From Boletus sp. NGJ (Eukaryota; Basidiomycota; Agaricomycetes; Boletales; Boletaceae): a stretch of 64,000 nucleotides of DNA. The notes under the pieces were generated by a model. It saw nothing but the letters and a program-made list of their open reading frames with translations, had not been told where the DNA came from and did no database searches. The position numbers were made by a program, and so were the translations under genes. The stretch covers positions 558,001 through 622,000 of the forward strand of contig JAGTXK010000091.1 of the NCBI GenBank assembly GCA_019096195.1, read 5' to 3'. Of this stretch, positions 46,786-59,507 are shown one piece after another (the stretch's first letter is position 1; each line of letters begins with the position of its first letter).

Positions 46786-49627
46786 CATGGCGAGCCCCAG
46801 CAAAATTCGTCAACGAAAGGCAATAGGTGGTCTTCCACGAGCGGAAAGCTACGACAGAGACGACGAGGATCATGTTGACGCGGTGTATCGCAATCCAGTG
46901 CGTACTGCAGCCCTGCGTTCATGATATGTAACCAACCGGATTCCCATCCGCAGCACACTCGGAGCGCGTTCGAGCGAGCTTTGGACACCCCACAGGCAAG
47001 TGCTGCAGTCGTGGGTGTCCTTACTGCCGTCGCCTTCATGTTACGATTCTACAAAATCAATCAACCAGACCAAGTAGTGTGCGTGCATTCTTTCATTGAC
47101 ACCTTCCTCAGAAGCTCGAACTCATACATCCACTAGCTTCGATGAAGTTCATTTTGGCAAGTTTGCCTCCTACTATATCCTTCGAGAGTATTATTTCGAT
47201 GTGCATCCACCCTTCGCAAAACTTTTGTTTGGGCTCGCGGGATGGTTCGTCGGCTTTGATGGCCACTTCTCGTTCGAGAACATTGGGGACAGCTACACCG
47301 AGAACCACGTGCCCTATGTTGGCATGCGCGCGCTACCGGCCATTCTTAGTAGTCTAACCGTCCCTGTGGTGTACGCCATCATGAAAGAAACAGGTTATTC
47401 GACCATCGTTGCTGCATTCTCTGCATCTATTATTCTGTTCGGTGTGTACATCATTTCTGCAATAGCTACTCGCCGCATCGATATTCACAAACGTCAACCC
47501 AGACAATGCGCACATTGCGCAGTCTCGACTCATTCTTCTCGACGCCACCCTTATATTCTTCATGGCCCTCACAATCTACTCATACGTGCGCTTCCGTAAA
47601 TTCCGTTACTGGTATGTCTAACGTGTCGCCCCTCAATACATATATATATTTATATCGCCACAGGGAATTTTCCGTGGAGTGGTGGAGTTGGCTCATTGCA
47701 ACTGGGTTCTTCATGGCTTGCACATGGGGCTCCAAGGTCAATGGTATCCTGACAGTCGTCACTATTGGGATTGCTGTCCTGATCGATTTATGGGACATAT
47801 TGGATTATCGCAAGGGTTACACTATGGTTAGTAGTCTTGTCAGTCAGCGCGAGCCGTTTTGCAAACCGAATTACCTAGGATCATTTTTGGAAACATTTTG
47901 CGGCTCGGGCGGTCGGCTTGATCGTCATTCCATTCATCATATATCTCTCGTTCTTTTATGTCCACTTTGCTGTGTTGATCAAATCGGGCCCCGGTGATAC
48001 GTTCATGAGCCCCGCTTTCCAGGAAACGCTCATTGGCAATGAGTTGCTGGTTAACAGTCAAGGTCAACGATGAACCTCGAAGTTTTTACCTTGTTCTGAC
48101 GCTCATGCATAGACCTCCATTACTACGATATTGTCACGATGATGCACAAGGACACCAAGGTCTTTTTGCACTCACACCCTGACAAATATCCCCTTCAATA
48201 TGATGACGGGCGTATCAGTACTCAAGGTACGGTGTATCGATACTCTGAAGGCAGCGACTGACCTGTGGCCAGGCCAGCAAGTGACTGGTTATGGGCATGA
48301 CGATACAAACAACCATTGGCAGATTATTCCAACGAAGGCGCTTCCTGAAGCTGGTCACGGACGAGCTGTACACCACGATGATGCCGTCCAGCTACTTCAC
48401 GTGAACACACAAACGTTTCTCCTGACCCACGATGTCGCATCACCTTTGATGCCTACGAACCAGGAGTTCACTACGTGGCCAAAAGATGATTACTCCCGTC
48501 ATAACGATACACTATTTTTCCTCCAGCTTGCCGACGGTAATCCAGGAGACGTGTGGAAGAGCAAGTCGAGCCACTTCAGACTCGTGCATGTGCCAACCAG
48601 GGTATCGATGTGGACCCATACAAAGCAGTTACCGGAATGGGGATTCAAACAACAAGAGATCAATGGTAACAAGAACCCGACAGACAAAACCGCTCTTTGG
48701 TTTGTTGATCAGGTAGTTGAGAGTGAGAGTAAGTTCGTCAATTCTTCAATGTGATATCTATATGAATGTCATATCAGGCGACTTTGACTTCTCTGGGGAA
48801 AGTGATGTCCCGCGAGAGCCCAAGAAAATGAGCTTTTTCAAGAAGTTCGCCGAGCTACAGCTATTGATGCTCCAGCACAACGCGGGTCTTACTGCATCAC
48901 ACCCGTACGCCAGCGGGCCAATCAACTGGCCCTTCCTTCTAAGCGGGATCAGCTTCTGGACAGAGAACGACACCCAAAAGCAGATTTACCTAATCGGTAA
49001 CATCATTGGATGGTGGTCGTGTGTTGTCGCCATCTCGATCTATGTGGGTATAGTTAGCGCTGACCTTCTGGCGCGACGGCGTGGACTGAATCCTATCCCT
49101 GATCGTAAGTTTTTGCTCGCTCCATTTAAAGGCTAGCCTGATCACTTTGCAACAGCTGTCCGCAACCGCCTGTGGAACTCTGGAGGTTTCTTCCTGCTCG
49201 TATGGGCCGTACATTACTTGCCATTCTTCCTTATGGGCCGTCAGCTCTTTATTCACCACTATCTTCCTTCGCACCTCGCATCGGCGATGTTGGCTGGCTC
49301 GGTGTTGAGTTTTGTCTTGTCCGATTCCATCAACTACCCCATATCCGTAGCTGGACGTATGACGAGGATGCAGCCTACGCAATATGCGGACCTCGGAGTG
49401 AAGGGTCCAGTACTGACTGGGGTCTTTGCTATTGTTATGTTCGTGATGCTTGTGTATGTTGCTCCTCTAACTTATGGGACACCAGGGTACGTCACTCGAG
49501 CGTTTTCTTCGTTCTGTGTTTGTTAATTGATATCGGCAGCCTCGACGGTGAGAGTGTGAACTCAAAGCGTCTCTTGTCCTCGTGGACCCTTCATTTCGCT
49601 GCCAAGGTCACAGGCGACGCAATTTAA
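46786..49627 (+). CDS. PMT4: Protein O-mannosyltransferase 4
   Basis: The start MASPSKIRQRKAIGGL at 46786 has a good context (GCCGCCATGG). The order is: first transmembrane segment (VVGVLTAVAFMLRFY); luminal catalytic loop FDEVHFGKFASYYILREYYF with the Asp-Glu pair; VHPPFAKLLFGLAGW and NIGDSYTENHVPYVGMRALP. Several membrane helices follow, then the MIR domain (YPLQYDDGRISTQGQQVTGY to WGFKQQEINGNKNPTDKTAL), then C-terminal helices starting GISFWTENDTQKQIYLIGNI. IPFIIYLSFFYVHFAVLIKSG and the MIR wording match PMT4 rather than PMT1 or PMT2. PMT4 acts in the ER as a homodimer and prefers membrane-attached substrates, using dolichyl-phosphate mannose (family knowledge). The frame is complete; about 770 aa. 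Confidence 0.94.
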
Positions 49628-49847
49628 TGGATTAAGGACCATTTCATTAGAGTAACTAGCAATGTTGTACATAGTCTATATTGGTTTGCTAGCACGACGA
49701 AAATTCCCATTCGAAATTTGACCCCGTTGTCGGTGTGACCAACCAGTTAGAACACGCGACTACAAGCGCGTCAGGTGCAGCCTGTTTGGCTCGCCGACTT
49801 TACGACTGCAACTGGCATATTAACCCGAACATCGATTCACTGCCAGA

Positions 49848-52430
49848 ATGTTCAATGCCCCACGACTTGCGCAGCGATACGGCACAACACCAATTAACGG
49901 TCTAGGAAGTAGTTTTGTCGATGAAAACCCACTTGCCGTTTCCATTTACGATGACCCGTGGAGCGCTGCACCATCACCTTCCCCGCCGCCTGTCAATACT
50001 GCAACCTCGGCATTCAGCTCGGTCATAGGTAAAACACCTGGGGAATATACAATTTCACGTGCTTACACAGTCGGTTTTTCAGCCGATGCAGCAGTTCCAG
50101 AGACGTACCACAGGGCCTTTGCAGCTGTGGACACCATTAATTCGGGGGAGGTGTCCGTCAACGCACTTTCACGAGTCCTTGCCACCTCTTTGCTCCCAGC
50201 TGCAACCATTGATAGGGTAAAGTTTCGATTGCATGAGGTTGTCCTCAATGTTGATTAGTCTGGTAGATTGTCAGCCTAGTTAGCTCGAAACCCCGAGTCT
50301 CGAGACTCGAGTTCTTTGTGGCTCTGGCATTGGTTGCCCTGGCACAGTCGGAGAAAGGTATGTCTGGTAGTCGTGCTACTGTGATGTCCCGACCTTGAGA
50401 TGTATCTGGCAGACATCAGCATTGAACAAGTAGCTGCTCTCGGGGCAGAGAACCACCTGCCCATCCCCACTTTGAGCCTCGATGCCCTACAACCTAGCGC
50501 TTCTGCCTTCAACAGTCCGTATTCGACTTACAGACAAACTACGGTCAGGCCCACCCCGCCCAGTTACCCATCGGAGGACCCTTGGAGTATCCCTCGATAC
50601 GGTGGTGTTGCCGGTGGCCCTTCTGATCTCAACCCGCCACGGAGTGCCACCACCATAAATGGCGCATCATCCGCTTTGTCCGGGTCTGGCCTTCCCAAAG
50701 ATTGGTGGAAGAGACAGGAATCCGTCAATGTAACTATACAAGGACAGCAAGGGCACCTTCTAAATAGGTATACCGTGTATGAGATTTCAACGGAAGTGAG
50801 TGTCTGGTCGACTCTTGTCCGGTGTCAATTCATGAAGTCGTGGGTCAATAGCGCGGCCCTCCTGTCCATCGTCGTTACTCTGAATTTGCTTTCTTGTGGG
50901 ATTGCTTGGTTCGACGATACCCATTCCGACTTCTCTCTCCACTTCCGCCTAAGCGATTACAACGTCGGTCTTCAATATCACCATTTTGCTAGCCCTTTGG
51001 TTAACTTCGTAATCTCTGGCAGCTGACGCTGAATTCCTCGAGCAGAGAAGGTACGTCCAACGGGCCAAACAAAATCGCCGTACTTTCTTAACCGTGGTTA
51101 CCCAGGAAAGGCCTTGCAAGGTTCCTTAATTCAGTCCTGTGGGTGCCTTCGATTGTGTAAACGAGTGATCTTGATAAACGATTGCAGAAACCACCCCGTG
51201 ATCAAAGAAGATGGTCTTCTTTCTACATTTTTGACGGAGGCGTCCTTTGAAATGTGGCGCAAGCACAATGCGATCGCTCTCGAGGAGGAGTCCACCAGTA
51301 AGCGAGTCGACCGGATAGAGGAAATGTCTATTCCCAGCGATCTCGAAGAGAAACTTGCGTAGGTGATGGATCACCGGGTTCTCGAGATATTAACGTTTTC
51401 GCTCCAGAGTCGTGCGTGGAAAGATGAGCCCATTGATTGAACAATGGCAGAAGATATGTATACTCACGGAACGCATCATAAAGAGACGTGAATCAGCTGC
51501 GGTATGGGTTCCACCAAATTTCCGCCCTCCCTATGTCCTGGCTCACTCCATATTCCCCTTCTGGTCTAATCTGTCGCCAAATGTTCCTGGTACCCCTGTA
51601 CCTGCATCACGAATGTCGGGTTCTGGGCATTCGGTTTCCACTGATGGTTCTTTCGAACTCGACGTGTCTGGTGGGCAGGCTGACTTAGCACGCCTGACGA
51701 ACGTTTTGAGAGTTGTTGTTGAAGTGAATGAGAGGTGTTGGAGAGGTGACGAATGCGAGCTTTGCGACGGCGTGCGGCATGGAATCGGACGTATCGCCGA
51801 ACATACGCAACAGCAGTCTGATCTGTTAGAGCAACGCGTACGTCCTCTGGTTTTTCAGGTCGGAATTAGGACTGAAATTCAACAGTCACAAACTCTGCTA
51901 CGGTCGACGTTGGAGTCTCTGAAGGTAACCTGACCGACTGACTTTTTGTTGGCTGCTTGTTCACGAGTTATCAGAGCCAACGAGACCTGTACATAGCGAT
52001 GCGGGATCTGTTTGTCAGGCATGATCGCCTTGCGGTTGATAATGTCGAGCGGCTCAAGAAACGGGTGGACTCGAATTCGATGAAGCTTGAAGGCATCAAA
52101 GCAGCTCAGAAGGATGGGTGGCAAGAGGACGCTGATAGAGTGGTCATCCTCATCGAGAAAGACCAGGCAACCATTGGGTCACTTCTTAACCGACGAGTGT
52201 TCATACGAGCATGGTGAGCATATTCAGACCATTGACGAGTCCATCGCTGACTCCAGTGCCTGCATGGAAGCATGTGGCACGAACTACGTGTCGTGCTTCA
52301 TAACAGGGAGAACACGCTTCTTTCAAAGCTGGTGCAAACATTGGCACACGAAGAACAAGCGTTTACGGATAGCATTTTGGCCAACTGGGTGTCGTTGGGG
52401 AATTCTGTGGACGAGATGCCATTCGAATAG
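49848..52430 (+). CDS. MVP1: Sorting nexin Mvp1 (SNX8-like)
   Basis: Multi-exon; the start is MFNAPRLAQRYGTTPI at 49848. An EH-like helical domain is split by introns (YHRAFAAVDTINSGEVSVNA, then RLEFFVALALVALAQS, then DISIEQVAAL). The PX domain follows: WWKRQESVNVTIQGQQGHLL, RRYSEFAFLWDCLVRRYPFR with the phosphoinositide-binding R-R-Y-S-E-F, and LPPKR. The BAR part has LEEKLAVVRGKMSPLIEQW and RDLYIAMRDLFVRHDRLAVD. It ends in SVDEMPFE and TAG at 52428-52430. Mvp1 forms membrane tubules on endosomes and works in retromer-independent and retromer-linked recycling (family knowledge). The next gene, 178 bp away on the same strand, is a second SNX-BAR protein. Confidence 0.92.
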
Positions 52431-52608
52431 TAATGACTAGCACTAGCAGCTCCTACTTGATGCTTTGATGTACATCCTGATTTATGAACTGACAAGGACT
52501 TTTTTGGACGTACCGTCGGCTGAGGATAAGTTGACCCATTTGACAACTGTAACGTTTCATCACGGATACGTCGAAACTCAATAATCCATATACCATCTAT
52601 CACACGCC

Positions 52609-55135
52609 ATGGATGGTTTCGATGACTTGCTTGTACCTTCGCGAAACATACTCGAGGAGAACCCGTTTGAAGACCCATTTGCCAAACCACGTTCGGGTTC
52701 TCCGGACCCTTGGTCCAGCTTCGTTCAGCAACCACAGTCACTGCCTTCTCACTCTGATATAGACTACTTCAAATCAGGTTTCGAGGACCATCCCAACACG
52801 ACACAGACGACCGAGTCCTCTGTCACGAGTAATGATGATCATGGCGGGCAAAGCGGCGACGTGGCGCCGGCCGATCCGCTGGATGCAGCTACAGTGACGG
52901 CAGTGGACCACGAAGACGAGCCTCGGAGCGCAAGCCATGGCGATGTACACCCGGACACAACGACGGCACGAACGCCTGGCTTTGAAATATTCACGTCGAA
53001 CGCAGAGGACCAGTCCCAGATGGTAGTGGCACCAGAGCCCGAGTCGCCTCCGATTCCATCTACCGATGAGGGTGGTGCTGTTACGTCGTTATCGCGCACA
53101 GAGGAACCTACACCTTCACGACTCTCTTCCCCTCAAGAACCGATTTCCTCGTTTGCGTCTCCCGAGCGTGCGATAGTGTCGCCTCTGGACCAGCAATCCC
53201 CTCCTCCGAGCATTGACCGTGCATTTGCGAGCCTTGCGCTCGGAGGCGAGAGCCACGGAGGATGGCAGACAGGATGGGGTGGTCATGACCACGCTGCGAT
53301 CAACACGACTTTCTCTGCGCCAATTACTGTCGCTAATAATGACGACGATGACGATGATACACCCATAGGACAGACGGCTCGATTCAGAAATGCAGGATCT
53401 CCTCGGGTGAGTACGCCCTATGTCGCATTGAGCTGTGATAGAACGCTGACCCCATTTGGATGCATAGCCGTCTGGGTCTCCCGCTCCGCCTCGACGTAGC
53501 GAAGGACCGATCCCGCCCCTTTTTGTTATCTCGGTGGAGGACCCACAAAAGGTCGGGGACCCCATTAGAGCTCACACGCTTTATACGGTACACACCCTGG
53601 TATGTTCATACCTACTGGTCAATCCGCCCGCCTCACTCGGTGACCCGGTTCATGCCAGACGTCTTCGCCCCTCTTCTCCAAAGCAACGTTCTCTGTTCTC
53701 CGTAGATACTCTGATTTCCTCTGGCTGTATGAAACGCTCTCCATGAACAATCCCGGGGTCGTTGTCCCACCCACACCTGAAAAAAACCCCTTTGGGCGGT
53801 TTGACGAGCAATTCATACAGCAGCGGCGTTTGGCGCTCGAGAAATGCATACAGAAGATAGCGAACCATCCCGTTCTGTGCAAGGACCCAGATCTCAAGTT
53901 CTTCTTGGAAAGCGACAACTTCAGTTTAGACGTTGGTCCCTTATAGCCGCTGTCTCTCTTCTGTAGTTCAAGTGCTTTTTCTTTTGCAGATCAAGCATAG
54001 AAAAGCCGAGATGGCTCACGAGAAAGGGGGACTTATGGCATCGATTGGGCAGACGTTGACTGGTCCTCGGTTTCACGAAACAGACGAGGTGAGCATGGTT
54101 GATGTACATGCTGATAATTGTCCGAAATGCACACCTTGTTCAGTGGTTTGATAAACAACGGGCCTACCTCGATGGACTCGAATCCCAATTACGTGGTCTC
54201 GTCAAGAGTATCGAGATTGTTGCAAAACAAAGAGCTGGTGTGCATGTTTTCTGTCTCGTTTTTGCTCACTAACGCGACGTTGACAACTCCACAGAACTTG
54301 CTTCCGCTACTGGCGAATTCGCGACGGCTATCGCCGAGTTGTCAGCATCTGATATTGGCGAACAGTTGCAGCAAATACTCGGTACACTTGCGAACGTCGA
54401 ACAAGCAGCAGCAGAAGCCCAAAATATACAGTCGCAGCAGGACATGATGACACTGATGAGCACAGGTAACTCTTTCATCTTCGAACCAGCGAAAGAAGTA
54501 TCTCATCAAGGAATAGCGGAGGAGTATTCGAGGCTCATCCATTCTGTTCGGGTATGTTTGACTCATTTGGATTGAAGACATGGTTTAAGCCCGGATACGA
54601 AGCTGGCTTTCAACTCCCGTGTGCGAACATACACGAATTGGCAAAACGCGGATGCAGAGGTCCGGCGTGTACGGCAAATGCACGAGCGTGCGCGGACACA
54701 GGGGCGCGCTCCAACTGAGCGGGTGGGTCATACCGTTAGTTTAGTTACCGAGGCAAGCTGTGTCATGCTATCCTTGATTATGAATGTCACTAAGGGCGGT
54801 GCATTGCGTAGGCCGAGCGGCGTGCGCTGGATGCGAAGCGCGAGTTTGATCAATGTTCCAAGCTGATCAAGTTGGAGATGGCACGGTTTGAACAGGAGCG
54901 GGTTGACGATTTTAAAGAAGCTTTGCAAGCGTTTTTGAATGGGATGATTTCGCGGCAGAAAGAGGTGAGTGGACTGTGATTGTGGCTGCGATTCGGCAAA
55001 GTTTGATGGTGGTGGTCACAGCTCATTTCTGCTTGGGAGAACTATCAACAAATGCTGTTAAAAAGAGTCACTGCCAGTACTAGTGGAGATTCGAAGGCAG
55101 TAGGCTGTTCAACCGAGACACAGGAGATTACATAA
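52609..55135 (+). CDS. VPS5: Vps5-like retromer sorting nexin
   Basis: The start is MDGFDDLLVPSRNILEENPF at 52609. A long acidic, Ser/Pro-rich N-terminal region (to about residue 265) includes a DDDDDD run. The PX domain is PLFVISVEDPQKVGDPIRAH, FSVLRRYSDFLWLYETLS with the phosphoinositide motif R-R-Y-S-D-F, and VVVPPTPEKNPFGRF. The BAR domain runs from FHETDEWFDKQRAYLDGLES to EKEL-type helices ending near MISRQKELISAWENYQQMLL; TAA is at 55133-55135. Vps5 pairs with Vps17 in the membrane-bending half of retromer, which retrieves cargo such as Vps10 from endosomes to Golgi (family knowledge). Vps17 is not in the window. Confidence 0.94.
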
Positions 55136-55271
55136 TCCATCCTCAGTTACCGGGCTGCTCCGTAATAATAAGTTACTTGGACGCTTGACACTTGGTCGTC
55201 CTGACGTCGGACGTTGAGCGCGCGAGTCAGAATTTAAACATAACCTGGCCAGGGCTATCTTCTATGCGGAC

Positions 55272-58200
55272 ATGAAACATCTTCTCTCTACTCTCTTTCG
55301 GCGCGCCATGTCGATGGCAGGCAACGTGCAGTTACCATCGACGGGGGACGAACCCTTACTCCCATCGACCTCGCGCGATGCCACACTAAGTAAGTGCGAG
55401 CTTCGAATAGAGGGCATGACTTGCGGTGCATGTGTAGCAGTAAGTCCTTTGGCGTTCGGCTGCAGTGACATTCACACCCTCGCAGTCCATCGAAGGAGTA
55501 CTCCGAACGCAACCTGGTATATACTCTGTAAAGGTAGCCCTCCTCGCCGAACGCGGTATCGTCGAATACGACCCATCAGCGTGGACCGCAGAGAAGATCA
55601 TCGACGTAACTTTGTCCATCATGCCTCTCTTTCTCCGCTCATCATCTCACTCACGCAGGAAATATCGGACATTGGATTCGATGCCACCCTCGTTCCTGAA
55701 GCTCGGTCAGATACAGTCACACTCCGAATATATGGCATGACCTGCTCGTCATGTACTTCCACCGTTGAGAATGGTCTCCGCAACATGCCTGGCATCCATA
55801 ATGTCGCAGTCTCCCTTGCCACAGAGACCGCAAAGATCGACTTCGAGCCTAGCATAATCGGTCCACGAGAGATGGTCGACAGAATCGAAGAAATGGGCTT
55901 TGACGCTCTGCTTTCCGATCAACAGGATGCTACTCAGAAACAGTCTCTCGCGAGGACCAAAGAAATTCAAGAATGGTTTAATCGCCTCAAGTGGAGCGTT
56001 GTCTTTGCCCTACCCGTCTTCTTCCTTAGCATGGTCGCACCTCACATACTCTGTTTACTCCCCATTGTCAGCTGTCACTTGTTCAACGGCATCTATCTTG
56101 GCGACATTCTCATGCTCATCCTTACTACCCCCGCGCAATTCTGGATCGGTCAGAAATTCTATCGGAATGCATTCAAGGCACTGAAACATAGAAGCCCCAC
56201 CATGGACGTTCTCATCATGCTTGGAACATCTGCTGCATACTTTTATTCCGTTTTTGCCATGCTTTTCGCAGCCTTCAATACCACTCCCGATTTCCGCCCT
56301 TTTGTCTTCTTTGACACGAGCACGATGCTCATCATGTTCGTCTCTCTCGGTCGCTGGCTGGAGAACCGTGCGAAGGGCAAGACCAGTGCCGCACTCACAG
56401 ATCTCATGGCTCTCACGCCGACAATGGCCACTATCTACACAGATGCGCCAGCATGTACGCAGGAAAAGCGTATCCCGACAGAGCTCGTACAAGTAGGTGA
56501 TACGATCAAACTTGTTCCCGGGGACAAGGTACCAGCGGATGGTACTGTCATCCGTGGTTCCTCCTCCGTCGACGAAAGCGCCATCACCGGAGAACCCGTT
56601 CCCGTCCTCAAGCAGGCTGGTGATACAGTCATCGGTGGCACTGTCAATGGCTTGGGAACATTCGACATGCTCGTCACGCGTGCAGGCAAAGATACTGCAC
56701 TTGCGCAGATCGTCAGACTCGTCGAGGAAACCCAAACGTCCAAAGCCCCTATCCAGGCATTCGCAGACCGCATTGCAGGGTACTTTGTGCCAGCGGTGAT
56801 CGCACTCTCTGTGCTCACGTTCGTGGCATGGATGATTATTGCAAATGTACTCAATGTGGACGCGTTACCTGCGATGTTCCATCGACATGGGGTAAGTAAG
56901 CTCGCTGTATGCTTGCAGATGTGTATATCGGTGGTTGTTGTGGCTTGTCCTTGCGCGTTGGGACTGAGCACACCAACCGCCATCATGGTAGGAACAGGGG
57001 TGGGAGCACAGAGCGGTATATTGATCAAAGGCGGGAGAGCATTGGAAGCAAGTCAATCTATCAAGCGGATAATACTCGACAAGACCGGTACAGTGACCGA
57101 GGGCAAGCTTGGTGTCGCAGGGCTGGTATGGATTGCTCCGCGGGACAGTCATCTCCCTGATGAAGCCACACTCACAGTCGAGTGTGCAGACGGGGTGACG
57201 ACTCGTGCAGCTGTTATCGCAATGCTATCAGCAACTGAAGCACGTTCAGAACACCCTCTCGGCAAGGCCATTGCGGTATACGGCAGGGATATCCTAAGGG
57301 AAGGAGGATGCGACGTACCGCAACCTACGGTAGAGTCGTTCGAGAGCGTCACTGGAGTTGGTGTCAGAGCTGTCCTTTCCCTCTCCGCATCAAAGTACAC
57401 CCTTTTGGTTGGCACACCCAGATTTGTCACACAAACTGAAGAAGCGATACTACCCTCCACGTTATCAAGCTTCGAGGCACGAGAAAGTCCCATGGCACGA
57501 ACGGTCGTGTACGTATCGATGGGTCGTGGCTCGTCTTCCCCTGTTCCCATCCTAGCATTATCCCTCTCAGACGCGCCAAAGCCGTCTTCCGCACAAGCCA
57601 TCAGGGCTTTACGGACGATGGGTATTGAGGTTGGTATGATGACAGGCGATGGGATGAGCACTGCTTTAGCTGTGGCGAGGCAAGTAGGTATTCGGCCCGA
57701 GAACGTGTGGGCGAATATGAGTCCAAAGGGCAAGGCTTCGCTTGTGACCGAAATCATGAAGAAGGAAGGGAGAGGAGTCGCTATGGTAAGCTTCAACCCG
57801 ATCCATGCTCCCTCTGAGCCAACTTCTTGCACTACAACAGGTTGGAGATGGGATCAACGACTCCCCTGCGCTAGTGGCCGCCACCGTTGGCATCGCCCTT
57901 AAATCTGGCACATCGGTTGCCATTGAAGCGGCCGACATTGTCCTCATGCGTTCTGATCTCCTCGATGTCGTTGCTGCCCTCGACCTCTCTCGCACCATCT
58001 TCCGTACGATCCGGAGGAACCTCGGGTGGGCCTGTGTCTATAATTTGCTAGGGATTCCGCTTGCGATGGGGTTACTTCTTCCCTATGGAGTCTATATGCA
58101 TCCGATGATGGCAGGTGCTGCGATGGCATTCTCGAGTGTGAGTGTGGTGACGAGTTCGCTGTTGTTGAGGCGGTGGAGAAGACCGGTAGAAAGTGTCTTG

Positions 58201-58365
58201 CGAGAGGGGGGGGAGCCAGCAGAAAAGGGGGGCGGGCGGCGATGGGGCGATGGGCTGTGGGGAAGCATACAGGGCGGGGTATGGGGGGTCTGGAAGTCGG
58301 TGAATGGGAGGACGACCGCGGCAGAGTACAGTCAATTACCGATTGAACTGAGCGAATCTGTTTAA
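55272..58365 (+). CDS. CCC2: Copper-transporting P1B-type ATPase
   Basis: Three introns (55440-55485, 55606-55658, 57786-57840) leave 2,940 nt, 979 aa. There are two N-terminal heavy-metal domains (GMTCGAC and GMTCSSC). Later motifs are the actuator loop SAITGEP, the membrane Cys-Pro-Cys ([18 protein letters not shown]), the phosphorylation site [14 protein letters not shown] and [11 protein letters not shown]. The C-terminal helices keep [17 protein letters not shown] and MAFSSVSVV. Together these mark a Cu(I) pump of the Ccc2/ATP7 type that loads copper into the late Golgi, feeding multicopper oxidases such as Fet3 and laccases (family knowledge). The start is Met 55272 or 55308. The first two introns sum to 99 nt, so the unspliced frame stays open across both. 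Confidence 0.95.
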
Positions 58366-58429
58366 CTTATTGTTAACTACTCTGGAAAGGGCTTACTTAA
58401 ATAATATTACACAGCTGAGCTACTCCACG

Positions 58430-59507
58430 ATGTCCGCCCTCGGAAGTGTGTTCTTGGGAGATTTTTCGAGACACCGTGTGTTATCGTCTACTCCACCATC
58501 GTCCCCCCCGCCCGTCAGTGGCTCCGACGAAAACACGACAAGCATGGCCGTCCCCTCATCCGAGCACTCGCAAGACGTGCTCGAATCCCTCGATGGCACC
58601 GAATCTCCCGCCAAGACGTCGTCATCACTCCCTCAAGGACGTGATCCAACACCCAGCACCATCGACCCCGTTCTCTCGCTACAACTGCGGCTGCGTTGGT
58701 TAGAGGCGCTCCTCCTCGGCGTCCGACAAGAAACGCGCGACCGCAAAGGAAGAGAGAAACCCGCCTCGGAGCTCAAACCCGGCGAAAGCCTCATCCATCT
58801 CGCCGGGGACGTCCAACGTCGCTTGAACAACGTCGTTGAGTCCAACGACGGCCTCAAAAAATTTATACATCAATGTACGCGTCTGACGCGTCCCATCCTG
58901 GGCTTTTTTTCTGTTGGGGAGGGGTTGCTGATATCTATCGGGCCGAGGCAATTTAGATGATCAGCATGCACAATTCCTCACGCCCGCCTTTGCCCTCTCT
59001 GGGACCTTGCAAGGGCCCGCGCCAACATACGAGAACATGTCTCCAGAGGAACTCGAAGCTTTCCTTTCAGAAATGGAGCCCGACATCCGTGCCGCGGACC
59101 GCGATCTGCGCGAGATCGAATTGCTCGAGCAAAAGGGAGTATTGTCAGCAGGAAAACTAGCGGGTAAAAAACACGTCTCCCTCGTCAGTTTTAGATAATG
59201 CTAACCGGCGTCGTCGCTCAGATTACGAGGGGTTGCAGCCGCGATTGCACGCGCTTCTCGCAGCGCAGGAACAAGACATGAAGTTAGCCGCCTTACTAGA
59301 GAAACGGGTCGCTGCCCTGGTGGAACGTCACGCAACACATGTGGGCCGTCTCTTGTTCGTCACAGGATCTCTTTTACTCTGTTGCTACAGGTTGACACAC
59401 TTTCGGAGCTTTTCGTCGCCTGGGACGACGTCCTCACTGAAACAGAGAGCAAAATCAGGGGGCTGGAACGGGACAAGGAGGAACGACAGCGGTTAGGATA
59501 CGCGTGA
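58430..59507 (+). CDS. Dynactin p24 / RO10-like protein
   Basis: Four exons with introns 58875-58956, 59164-59221 and 59341-59390 join to 888 nt (295 aa). The first 75 residues are Ser/Pro-rich and disordered. The rest is helical: LRWLEALLLGVRQE, GESLIHLAGDVQRRLNNVVE, FIHQYDQHAQFLTPAF, LSEMEPDIRAADRDLREIEL, GLQPRLHALLAAQEQDMKLA, and a final coiled coil SKIRGLERDKEERQRLGY. This order resembles the small dynactin subunit p24/DCTN3 and Neurospora RO-10, needed for dynein-driven nuclear movement. The match is from memory of the family's layout, so it is moderate. Its start lies only 64 bp after the ATPase stop. Confidence 0.6.

Noticed and set aside
56893-56919. GTAAGTAAGC...TGCAG inside the copper ATPase, looking like an intron
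   Set aside because: It is only 27 nt, in frame, and its translation (SKLAVCLQ) matches the conserved segment before the Cys-Pro-Cys motif.
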